This document shows, piece by piece, positions 1 through 7,796 of a DNA stretch of 12,235 bases. Source of the DNA: an uncultured Myxococcales bacterium (GTDB lineage: Bacteria > Myxococcota > UBA727 > VGSZ01). Both the position numbers and the translations under genes were made by a program. The stretch spans positions 1-12,235 of the forward strand of contig CAJBHN010000196.1 of the NCBI GenBank assembly GCA_903952805.1, written 5' to 3'. The notes beneath the pieces were generated by a model. That model was not told the DNA's origin. It searched no databases and saw only the letters and a list, made by a program, of their open reading frames with translations. Positions within the stretch are counted from its first letter, which is position 1. Each line of letters begins with the position of its first letter.

Positions 1-1
1 G

Positions 2-2239
2 AACCCCGACGCCGCGAAGCTCTACACGGCGATGAAGGGCGGCATGACGGGCCTGGGCACCGACGAAGAAGCCATCCACGACGTCCTGCGCGGCAAGACC
101 CCCGAGCAGGTGAAGGCGCTGAGGGCCGCCTACGCGGATCGCTATCCGGGCCGCACCCTCGACGCCGACATCAAGAGCGAGCTCAGCGGCGACGACCTCA
201 AGGCTGCGCAGCGCGTGCTCACGGCGAAGAAGCCGCTTGTGCCATCTGTCGACGTCAAAAAGCCTGCGGAGCTGCTCAAGACGTTGTCGTCGGCGTCGCC
301 GAAGGAGCGTGCGGCGATCGCCGCGGCTCACGAACGCGAGCACGGCAAGAGCCTCGCCAGCGACGTCGGCCGCCTGGGTGGCGATGACGGCATCCGCGCG
401 AAGGCGCTGCTCGCCAACAACGACGGCCTCGACAAAGCGGCCCAGCTGCATACGGCGATGAAGGGCCTCGGCACCGACGAAAAAGCGATCGACACCGTGT
501 TGTCGTCGTCGACGCCGGCCGACCGCAAGGCGATCGAGTCCGAGTATCACAAGCAGTACGGCACGTCGTTGCGTTCGGCGCTCGGCCAGGAGCTGAGCGG
601 CACCGACCTCGACCTCGCCACCGCCCACCTCGACAACGACAAGGGTGCAGCCACAGCGGCCCGCCTGCGCGCGGCGATGAGCGGTATCGGCACCGACAAG
701 GCCGCGATCGACAGCGCCTTCGACGGCACGTCGGCCGCAGATCGCGCCCGCGCCGCGACGGTGTTTCAAGCCAAGACCGGCCGCAGCCTCGACGCCGCGT
801 TTGCGAGCGAGCTGCGCGGCGCCGACCTCGCCGATGCCCGCACGCTGGCAAAGACTGGCGCGCTCGGCGATGTGCAACGGCTCGACCGGGCGATGCGCAT
901 GACGGGCACCAACGAGGGCGAGCTCAAGGCCGTCCTCGAAGGAAAGACCAAGGGCGAAATCGACGCGCTGTCGACGTCGTACCAGGCAAAGACGGGTCGT
1001 TCGCTGCGCGAAGATCTGCACGGCGAGCTCGGCGGTCGCGACCAGTTCGACGTCGACATGCTGCTGCGCGGCACCGTCGATCTCACGACCGATGCCGGTC
1101 TGCGCGAAGCGGTCTCGCGCGCGAAGCAGGCCCGCGACTTCGAACGCGCCGGTCTCGGCAACGTCGTCGGCTCGGCGCTCACGGCGATCGGTGGCAACGG
1201 CCGCGTGCTCGACCACAGCACCGAGCGGCTTGAGACAGCGCTCTCGTCGGCGACGCAGGCCGATGGCTCGTTGAGCGCCGATGGTGCGGATCGTCTGCGC
1301 ACGTTGCTCGGCTATCAAAAGAGCGACGTCGACAGCTACCGCGACGCCAGAGACAGCGCCGCCGACGCCGCCGGCACGGGCGCCGCCGTCGTCGCCGGCA
1401 TCGCCGTCACCGTCGCCACCGCTGGTGCCGCCGCCCCGCTCGTGATCGCCGCCGGTGTCGGTGCTGGTGCCGCGGCCAAGGGCCTCGTCGGCGCCACGGT
1501 GCGTGGGCAGGCCACCGAGGATGCGACGTGGAGCGACATGCGCAAGGGCGCCGTCGACGGCCTCGCCGGTGCCGTCGGTGGTGTCGCCTCGCGCGGTGTC
1601 GCGCAGGTCGTGAGCCGCACGATGACGGCGGGCGAAAGCGTGATCGCGCGTGCCGGCGTGCGCGTCGCGACCCAGGTCGACGGCGTCGCCTCGCGCGGCT
1701 TCGTCGGCAAAGCCGTCGAGAACTCGCTGACGGGTGGCGCGCGCGGCTCGATCGGCGGCGGCGTCACTGCTGGCGGTGCGGCGATCGTCGACCCCAATAC
1801 GTATAAAGGCGACCTCGTGACGAGCCTCACCGCGGTGGCGACGGCGACGACGCGCGGCGCGTTCACGGGTCTGGTCAGCGGCTTCAACCCGAGCGGCGTG
1901 TTGGCCACCGGTGCTGTCGGCACGATAGCGCCACACCTGCAGAAGGCGACCAACGCCACGCTCGCGCGCGCCGGTCTCGACGTGCAGCGTCAGGTCGACA
2001 GGCTCGCCGCCGATGGCCGCGTGTTGCAGACGACGACGGCGAAGCTCGTCACCGAAACGCCGAAGGGCGTGCTGACGGGTGGCATGTCCGCGTCGTTGGC
2101 GGCGCTGTTTTCGGGCAACCCCGAAGACATGGTGTCGGCGGCCGTCGACGGCGCGGTCGCCAAAACCGAGGGTGCGGCGAGCGGTACGGCGACCGATCTC
2201 GTGAAGGAGACGCTGCAGCGGCGCATCCGCCGTCCCTGA
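2..2239 (+). CDS. Annexin-repeat protein with Gly/Ala-rich hydrophobic C-terminal module (5' partial)
   Basis: The reading frame is open to the left edge, so the true start is outside the window. Residue numbers count from the Met at base 32. The N-terminal ~345 residues are tandem annexin-type repeats. Four copies carry the LxxAMxGxGTDExxI... core ending in (E/S)ELxG (residues 1-63, 131-200, 201-271, 275-345), and one copy is degenerate (73-129). In annexins the GxGT loop plus an acidic residue about 38 positions later forms a type II Ca2+ site that binds acidic phospholipid. Here Thr148 and Glu187, and Thr221 and Glu260, have exactly 38 residues between them, and Thr10 and Glu50 have 39. 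After a spacer, residues ~440-492 are Gly/Ala/Val-rich and hydrophobic, followed by a longer Gly/Ala/Thr-rich tail to residue 735. Calcium-dependent membrane binding is inferred from the family. Annexin repeats are uncommon in bacteria. The natural substrate and the export route are unknown. The gene converges on the radical SAM gene. Confidence 0.88.
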   Translation, partial: NPDAAKLYTAMKGGMTGLGTDEEAIHDVLRGKTPEQVKALRAAYADRYPGRTLDADIKSELSGDDLKAAQRVLTAKKPLVPSVDVKKPAELLKTLSSASPKERAAIAAAHEREHGKSLASDVGRLGGDDGIRAKALLANNDGLDKAAQLHTAMKGLGTDEKAIDTVLSSSTPADRKAIESEYHKQYGTSLRSALGQELSGTDLDLATAHLDNDKGAATAARLRAAMSGIGTDKAAIDSAFDGTSAADRARAATVFQAKTGRSLDAAFASELRGADLADARTLAKTGALGDVQRLDRAMRMTGTNEGELKAVLEGKTKGEIDALSTSYQAKTGRSLREDLHGELGGRDQFDVDMLLRGTVDLTTDAGLREAVSRAKQARDFERAGLGNVVGSALTAIGGNGRVLDHSTERLETALSSATQADGSLSADGADRLRTLLGYQKSDVDSYRDARDSAADAAGTGAAVVAGIAVTVATAGAAAPLVIAAGVGAGAAAKGLVGATVRGQATEDATWSDMRKGAVDGLAGAVGGVASRGVAQVVSRTMTAGESVIARAGVRVATQVDGVASRGFVGKAVENSLTGGARGSIGGGVTAGGAAIVDPNTYKGDLVTSLTAVATATTRGAFTGLVSGFNPSGVLATGAVGTIAPHLQKATNATLARAGLDVQRQVDRLAADGRVLQTTTAKLVTETPKGVLTGGMSASLAALFSGNPEDMVSAAVDGAVAKTEGAASGTATDLVKETLQRRIRRP
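248..418 (+). repeat. Degenerate annexin repeat without GxGT loop
   Basis: Residues ~73-129 of the annexin protein keep the helical spacing of the second half of a repeat (LLKTLSSASPKERAAI, then EREHGKSL, then a GRLGGDD counterpart of SELSGDD). They lack the AMKGxGTDE loop and the following acidic ligand. This copy is therefore unlikely to bind calcium by the type II mode, although its neighbours at 2-220, 422-631 and 632-844 could. Confidence 0.6.
1352..1507 (+). other. Gly/Ala-rich hydrophobic segment in the annexin protein
   Basis: About 50 residues of almost only Ala, Gly, Val, Ile, Thr and Leu (AGTGAAVVAGIAVTVATAG onward) follow the annexin repeats. The composition and the GxxxG-like spacing resemble glycine-zipper or membrane-inserting hairpins found in exported bacterial effectors and toxins. 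No catalytic motif is visible in it or in the ~240 residues that follow. The membrane role is inference. Confidence 0.5.
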
Positions 2240-2247
2240 TCGGTCGA

Positions 2248-2346
2248 CGACGCCTCAGCGCTGGCGTCGCGGCAGCGTCAACACCTTGCCCTCGGCGCTG
2301 GATCGCACGGTCACGGCACCAGCCCGCGAAGCGGTGGCTCGTGCCG
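2248..2346. terminator. Possible stem-loops between convergent genes
   Basis: The 122 bases between the stops of the annexin gene (+) and the radical SAM gene (-) hold two inverted repeats. One is CGACGCC/GGCGTCG (2248-2254 with 2263-2269). The other is an 11-bp arm pair with one mismatch (2314-2324 with 2336-2346, 11-base loop). Neither is followed by a T-run on either strand, so a canonical intrinsic terminator is not shown. In GC-rich DNA such hairpins also arise by chance. Confidence 0.3.
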
Positions 2347-2361
2347 GGCGCGGTGCCGCGA

Positions 2362-3543
2362 TCAAAACAGCCGCAGCTGCCCCGTGGCCGGCCGCTGAAA
2401 TGTCGACGGCGTGTCCCGCCAGAAGGTGCCGTCGTGGGCCCGCTCCTGGCCGTCGACGACGTTGTCGGCGGGTTCATGGTGGGTGTTCAAGCCCAGGCGC
2501 CTGGTGACCGATTGAAAGAGGGCGCTGATGGCCGCCGCGGTGGCCCCCTCGCCGGTCTGGCGGGTGCCGAAGCGGCCATCGTACAAGGCATCGCCGCCGC
2601 GGGTGTCGACGACACGAGCCATGATCTTGTCGGCCCGCAGCGGAAACGCCGCCCGCAGCCGATGCTCAAAGACGCCAGCGACATTGCCCGGCAGGCGCAG
2701 CATCACCCACCCGGCACTGACGGCGCCGGCGTCGCGGGCGGCCTCGAGGATTTTCGGCATGTCGCTGTCGTTGAGGCCGGGAATGATGGGGGCGGTCATC
2801 ACTCCCACCCGCAGCCCCGCCTTGCTCAAGGTCTCGATGATCCGCAGCCGCCGGGCCGGCGTGGCGACGCCGGGCTCGATGGCCCGGGCCTTTTTGTCGT
2901 CGATGAAGGGAATCGAGATGCTGATGCCCACGCGGGCCACGCGCTGCAATTCGAGCAGCACGTCGAGGTCGCGTTCAATCAGCGGGCTCTTGGTGATGAT
3001 GCCGACCGGGTTGCGGTAGGCCGCGCACACCTCGAGGCAGCCGCGGGTCAGGCGATAGCTGGCTTCGAGGGGCTGGTAGCAGTCGGTGACGCCGGAAAAC
3101 ACGACGGTGTCGCCCCGCCAGGATCGCTTGTCGAAGGCAGCCTTGAGCAGGGCCGGCGCCTCGGGCTTGACGATGATGCGGGTGTCGAAGTCGGTGCCGG
3201 CGCCGAGGGAGAGATACTCATGGGTGGGGCGGGCGTAGCAGTAGGCGCACGCATGCTGACAGCCGCGATAGGGGTTCACGCTGTAGTCAAAGCCGATGTC
3301 GGGGCTCGTGTTCTTCGACAAGATTTCGCGGCTGTGGTCGTGCTGCACAACGACGCGGACCCCGGGGTCCATCCCCTCGAGGTAGTGGGCCTCGGCACTG
3401 GCAAAGGGATTGGGCGGGTTGTCGACCGGCCGCAGGGCCCGCTGGCCGCCGTCAGCCTTGCCGTCGACAACGCCGGTGACCTCATCCTCGTCGAGGACCA
3501 CGTGGAGGGCGCGGGACCGTGGTGGGGGGGGCGGGGACGACAT
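2362..3543 (-). CDS. PA0069-family radical SAM protein (SplB-like, COG1533)
   Basis: This 393-residue protein carries the radical SAM cluster motif CxxxCxYC at Cys95, Cys99 and Cys102 (NPYRGCQHACAYCYARP). It shows the other hallmarks of the PA0069/Rv2578c-like family: an N-terminal NPPNPF (42-47), SPDIGFDYSVNPYRG, TDCYQPLE (153-160), TKSPLIERDLDLL-like, IIPGLND (253-259) and a C-terminal RFGTRQTGEG (324-333). The family is related to spore photoproduct lyase and is often called 'DNA repair photolyase', but its reaction is not established to my knowledge. The ATG at 3543 is preferred because the family NPPNPF segment starts at residue 42, upstream of the next Met at 58. The N-terminus is proline-rich (five Pro in a row). 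A LexA-like palindrome lies 4 bases upstream of this ATG, which suggests damage-inducible expression. Confidence 0.9.
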   Translation of the reverse strand: MSSPPPPPRSRALHVVLDEDEVTGVVDGKADGGQRALRPVDNPPNPFASAEAHYLEGMDPGVRVVVQHDHSREILSKNTSPDIGFDYSVNPYRGCQHACAYCYARPTHEYLSLGAGTDFDTRIIVKPEAPALLKAAFDKRSWRGDTVVFSGVTDCYQPLEASYRLTRGCLEVCAAYRNPVGIITKSPLIERDLDVLLELQRVARVGISISIPFIDDKKARAIEPGVATPARRLRIIETLSKAGLRVGVMTAPIIPGLNDSDMPKILEAARDAGAVSAGWVMLRLPGNVAGVFEHRLRAAFPLRADKIMARVVDTRGGDALYDGRFGTRQTGEGATAAAISALFQSVTRRLGLNTHHEPADNVVDGQERAHDGTFWRDTPSTFQRPATGQLRLF

Positions 3544-3547
3544 GGTC

Positions 3548-3561
3548 TGAACATATGTTCA
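3548..3561. promoter_or_regulatory. Perfect palindrome matching the GAAC-N4-GTTC LexA (SOS) box
   Basis: TGAACATATGTTCA is a perfect 14-bp palindrome and an AT-rich island in very GC-rich DNA. The core GAACATATGTTC matches the LexA operator form used by Firmicutes, Actinobacteria and several other phyla. It lies in the 107-base divergent gap, 4 bases before the radical SAM ATG and about 90 bases before the small ORF that heads the lar cluster. It could therefore control one or both directions. Binding by LexA is inference; the canonical Myxococcus LexA box is different. Confidence 0.6.
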
Positions 3562-3650
3562 TACGTGGCCGCCGACAACGACGCTCCCGGCCGTCCCGGA
3601 CCGGCGGCAGGTCGGTTGACAACGCCGTCGACGACGACGACAGCACCCCC

Positions 3651-3851
3651 ATGTCACGTGTTGCCCTCGTCTTTGGCGTCGTTGTCTCTGCCCTGTGGTC
3701 CGCGGGTCTGTTGGCCCATGAAGGCCACGCCGCCACCCCCGCCCATGTCCACGTCGCCAGCGGCGTCCCCGTCGATGTCGGCGCCGCCATCGCCGGCATC
3801 CTGGCTGGCACCGGCGCCATCGCCATCATCGTGCGCCGCCAGCGCCGCTGA
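3651..3851 (+). CDS. Small His-rich membrane protein heading the lar cluster
   Basis: This is a predicted 66-residue protein. Residues 1-22 form a hydrophobic signal-like helix (VALVFGVVVSALWSAGLL). It is followed by a His-rich stretch HEGHAATPAHVHV (five His within 13 residues), a second hydrophobic helix (~43-60) and a basic end RRQRR. The ATG at 3651 is chosen because it sits directly before the hydrophobic helix. The frame is open further upstream, but that part would overlap the regulatory gap and has no membrane character. The predicted topology would place the His segment outside the cytoplasmic membrane. The larC ATG follows 11 bases after its stop, so co-transcription is likely. HEGH/HPGH motifs after a signal peptide are seen in some nickel/cobalt uptake proteins. 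A metal-binding or nickel-supply role is inference, and I do not recognise the family. Confidence 0.6.
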   Translation: MSRVALVFGVVVSALWSAGLLAHEGHAATPAHVHVASGVPVDVGAAIAGILAGTGAIAIIVRRQRR

Positions 3852-3862
3852 GCGTCGTCGCC

Positions 3863-5156
<1,294 letters not shown>

Positions 5157-5164
<8 letters not shown>

Positions 5165-5936
5165 TCGCGTCCACCTCGAGGACCGGCTGCGGTCCCTCGG
5201 TCGCTTTGCCGTCGCCGTCTCGGGTGGCGTCGACAGCTTGACGCTGGCGGCGTTGGCCTGGTCCCTGCGCCCCGCCGTCGACGTCAGCCTGTATTTCGCT
5301 GACAGTGCCGCCGTCCCCGGCCACGCCCGTCGCCGCGTCCACGACGTCGCCCTGGCTCGCGGCTGGCACGTGCAGGTGCTCGACGCCGGCGAGGTTGACG
5401 ACCCTGCCTACCAAAACAACCCCGTCGACCGCTGCTACCACTGCAAAAGCCACCTGTTTGACGCCGTCAAGCAGCGCACGGACGTGCCGGTGTGCACCGG
5501 CGCCAACCTCGACGACACCAGCGATTTCCGCCCCGGTCGCATCGCTGCCCGTGAGCGCGACGTGTGCGAGCCCTTCGTCGACGCTGGCTACACCAAGGAC
5601 GACGTCCGCGCCCTCGCCCGCGACCTCGACCTCGGCGACATCGCCGAACTGCCGGCGTCGCCGTGTTTGTCATCGCGGGTCGAGACCGGCGTGGCCATCG
5701 ACCATGCCTTGTTGCAGGTCATCGACGCCGTCGAAGGTGCCGTGCGCGACCTCGGCAGTCGGGTGGTGCGTTGCCGCATCCGCAAGAGCGCGGCCGTCAT
5801 CGAACACGATGGCCTCGTCGCCGACGACGTCGTCATCGCCGCTGCGACCCCGTTGCTTCACGTCCACGGCCTGCGCTTGCCGGTGCAGGCGTCGGGCTAT
5901 CGACAGGGCAGTGCGTTTTTGAGGGTGCTGGCATGA
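5157..5936 (+). CDS. larE: LarE, ATP-dependent sulfur transferase of NPN cofactor synthesis
   Basis: LarE adenylates and then thiolates the two carboxylates of pyridinium-3,5-biscarboxylic acid mononucleotide, giving the bis-thiocarboxylate that LarC loads with nickel. The 259-residue protein shows the N-type PP-loop SGGVDS (22-27), the family motif RCYHCKSHLF (92-101), CTGANLDD (113-120) and the PCLSSR motif (169-174). By position, Cys170 corresponds to the Cys176 that acts as sacrificial sulfur donor in Lactiplantibacillus LarE. Cys93 and Cys96 are additional, and some LarE proteins use three cysteines to hold a [4Fe-4S] cluster. Whether this one does is inference. The ATG at 5157 is preferred over the in-frame GTG at 5145 because GAGGAG (5147-5152) is placed as its ribosome site. 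The ATG lies inside the end of larC, which implies translational coupling. Confidence 0.93.
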
Positions 5937-6616
5937 ATGAATCCAACGACGTCAAGACGGTCGCCAACGAGGTCAACCTCGACCTCGACCGCGCTCTGCG
6001 CATTGGCCTGCCCGAGGCCATTTTCTCCGCCGGCAAATCGCAGGCCCAGCTCGAGCGCATCCTCAGCGAGGTTGAGGCCGCCGGGCGTCCCCTGTTGTTG
6101 ACGCGCTTGTCCGCCGAGCAGGCGTCGAAGTTGTCGCCTCGCTTCGCCCTCGACTACGACGTCGTGTCGCGTACGGCGTATTTTCAGTGGACGAGCACCA
6201 CGCCAGCGGCGCGGCGGGGCAGCGTCGCCGTCGTCAGCGCCGGCAGCACCGATGTGCCGGTGGCGCGCGAAGCCGTGCGCACCCTCGCCTTCCACCACCT
6301 GCAGCCCCTGCAGGTCTACGACGTCGGCGTCGCCGGCTTGCATCGTTACCTGGCTCGCGCCGACGAGCTGCGCAAGGTCGATGTCCTCGTCGTCTGCGCC
6401 GGCATGGACGCGGCCCTGGTGAGCGTCATCGGCGGCGACGTCCCTGGCGTCGTCATCGCGGTGCCGACGTCGGTCGGCTATGGCGTCGCCACCGGCGGGA
6501 CGTCGGCGTTGCATGCGTCGCTGGCGTCGTGCGCGTCGGGGGTGGTCGTCGTCAACATCGACAACGGCTACGGTGGCGCCTGCGCGGCGCTGCGGGCCCT
6601 GCGTTTGGTGCGCTGA
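5933..6616 (+). CDS. larB: LarB, pyridinium-3,5-biscarboxylic acid mononucleotide synthase
   Basis: LarB carboxylates nicotinic acid adenine dinucleotide at C5 and cleaves the phosphoanhydride to release AMP, the first step of NPN cofactor synthesis. The 227-residue protein has the N-terminal family motif RALRIGLPEAIFSAGK (20-35) and a PurE-like C-terminal domain. That domain contains VSAGSTDVPVAREA (101-114), YDVGVAGLHR (129-138), VCAGMDAALVSVIGG (154-168), IAVPTSVGYG (175-184) and SCASGVVVVNIDNGYG (199-214). Cys200 in the last motif matches the position of the Cys that forms a covalent adduct with substrate in Lactiplantibacillus LarB (Cys221). The ATG overlaps the larE stop by 4 bases (ATGA), and GAGGG at 5921-5925 is a well placed ribosome site. 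The stop lies 4 bases from the convergent panC stop. Confidence 0.95.
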   Translation: MNESNDVKTVANEVNLDLDRALRIGLPEAIFSAGKSQAQLERILSEVEAAGRPLLLTRLSAEQASKLSPRFALDYDVVSRTAYFQWTSTTPAARRGSVAVVSAGSTDVPVAREAVRTLAFHHLQPLQVYDVGVAGLHRYLARADELRKVDVLVVCAGMDAALVSVIGGDVPGVVIAVPTSVGYGVATGGTSALHASLASCASGVVVVNIDNGYGGACAALRALRLVR

Positions 6617-6620
6617 GGAC

Positions 6621-7754
6621 TCAGGGCCGCCAGGTGACCCCGGGAAAGAGGGGGCCGTTGTCGATGAGGCGAACCCCGCCGATGGTGGCGGCGATGAGCA
6701 AGCGCGACTCCCTCTCGACGCGGGCCACCGGCAACACATGCCGGGCATCACGGACCTCGACGTAGTGCAGCTCGACGCCGGGGGTCGCGGTCAACACCGC
6801 GCGCGCTTCGGCGGCGATGACGCGGGCTTCCCGTTCGCCCCGCTGCAGGGCGTCTTGACCTGCGACCAGGGCGCGCGACAGACAGCGAGCCCGCTGCCGG
6901 TCGTCGGGGGACAAGCGGGCGTTACGCGACGACAAGGCGACGCCGTCGAGCTCGCGAATGATGGGCATGGGCACGATTTCCGTCGGCAGCCGGAGGTCCT
7001 TGACGAGCCGCTGCACCAACAGCAGTTGCTGGTAGTCCTTCTCGCCGAATATCGCCGAGTGGGGCTGCACGATGGACAACAGCAGGGTCACGACGGTCAG
7101 GACACCGTCGAAGTGGCCCGCGCGGTCTTTACCCTCGAGGTCATTGGCGAGGGTGCCCGCCACGACGCGGGTGTCGAAACCCGGTGGATACACCTCGTCG
7201 ACACCGGGGGCGAAGACGTAGTCGACACCGCAGCGCGCGCACAGGTCGACATCGGCATCGAGGACGCGCGGATAGCGGGCGAGGTCGCTGACGTCGCCAA
7301 ACTGCTTGGGGTTGACAAAGATGGAGACCACCACGACGTCGGAGCGGCGCCGGGCTTCGTCAAACAGCGCGGCATGACCGCTGTGCAGGGCTCCCATCGT
7401 GGGCACAAAGCCGATGGTGGCGCCGGCGGCCCGGGCCGCCAACATGCGCGATTGGACTTCGCTGGCGGTCGTGAGCACCGTGGTGCGCGCCGGCCGCACC
7501 ACCGAGGGAACAAATCCGACGGACTTGCTCGGGGTCTTGCTCGGGGTCTTGCTCCGGGTCTTGGTCGCAGACTTGGTCGCGGCCTTGGTCTTGGTCTTGG
7601 TCTTGGTCTTGGTCTTGGTCTTGGTCAGGGTCTTGTTCGCGGTCTTGGTCGCGGCCTTGCCAGCCGTGGCCCTGGTGCTCGCTCCGGCGGCGCTCGAGGC
7701 TGCGCGGGTGGCGGGGCGGGGGGCGACCTTCTTGGAGGGCGTGATGCGGCTCAT
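6621..7754 (-). CDS. panC: Pantothenate synthetase with an N-terminal Lys/Thr/Ser/Ala-rich tail
   Basis: PanC condenses pantoate and beta-alanine with ATP, by way of pantoyl-adenylate, in coenzyme A synthesis. The catalytic core (~residues 88-377) has PTMGALHSGH (118-127), IFVNPKQFG (145-153), GHFDGVLTVV (213-222), FGEKDYQQ (236-243) and ELDGVALSSRN (268-278). All the expected nucleotidyltransferase motifs are present, so the enzyme should be active. The family is usually about 280 residues. This protein is 377 residues because of a ~87-residue basic, disordered-looking tail, of which residues 34-77 are eleven xx(S/T)K tetrapeptides. The ATG at 7754 is chosen over an in-frame TTG at 7790. GTG codons at residues 85, 86 and 93 could give a tail-less form, but the tail is open and its repeat is kept in frame. 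It is divergent from the FNR-like gene with a 42-base gap, and it is not obviously in an operon with other pan genes. Confidence 0.94.
   Translation of the reverse strand: MSRITPSKKVAPRPATRAASSAAGASTRATAGKAATKTANKTLTKTKTKTKTKTKTKAATKSATKTRSKTPSKTPSKSVGFVPSVVRPARTTVLTTASEVQSRMLAARAAGATIGFVPTMGALHSGHAALFDEARRRSDVVVVSIFVNPKQFGDVSDLARYPRVLDADVDLCARCGVDYVFAPGVDEVYPPGFDTRVVAGTLANDLEGKDRAGHFDGVLTVVTLLLSIVQPHSAIFGEKDYQQLLLVQRLVKDLRLPTEIVPMPIIRELDGVALSSRNARLSPDDRQRARCLSRALVAGQDALQRGEREARVIAAEARAVLTATPGVELHYVEVRDARHVLPVARVERESRLLIAATIGGVRLIDNGPLFPGVTWRP
7524..7655 (-). repeat. 12-bp/6-bp tandem repeat encoding the xx(S/T)K tail of PanC
   Basis: Eleven 12-base units, all starting CTTG on the + strand, run without a gap. 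In the middle (7585-7626) the period collapses to seven perfect TTGGTC hexamers. On the coding (-) strand each 12-mer gives a tetrapeptide: TPSK, TPSK, TRSK, SATK, AATK, TKTK three times, TLTK, TANK and AATK, listed from the core side outward. The unit length is a multiple of three, so expansion or contraction keeps the reading frame. Confidence 0.93.
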
Positions 7755-7796
7755 GGGCGCACGTTGGCGGAAAGTCCGGTGTGCTAGCAAGTGCTC

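Noticed and set aside
7524..7655. Possible CRISPR-like or iteron array
   Set aside because: The units are contiguous, 6 or 12 bases long, without spacers and in frame with PanC. It is a coding tandem repeat.
6480..7787. 435-residue + strand frame with a Gly-Leu repeat
   Set aside because: The GL/VL repeats are the reverse complement of the PanC TK-repeat tail, and the rest is antisense to clear PanC motifs.
7755..7796. Divergent promoter between panC and the FNR-like gene
   Set aside because: The gap is only 42 bases. A TTGGCG is present, but no convincing paired -10 or operator could be identified on either strand.
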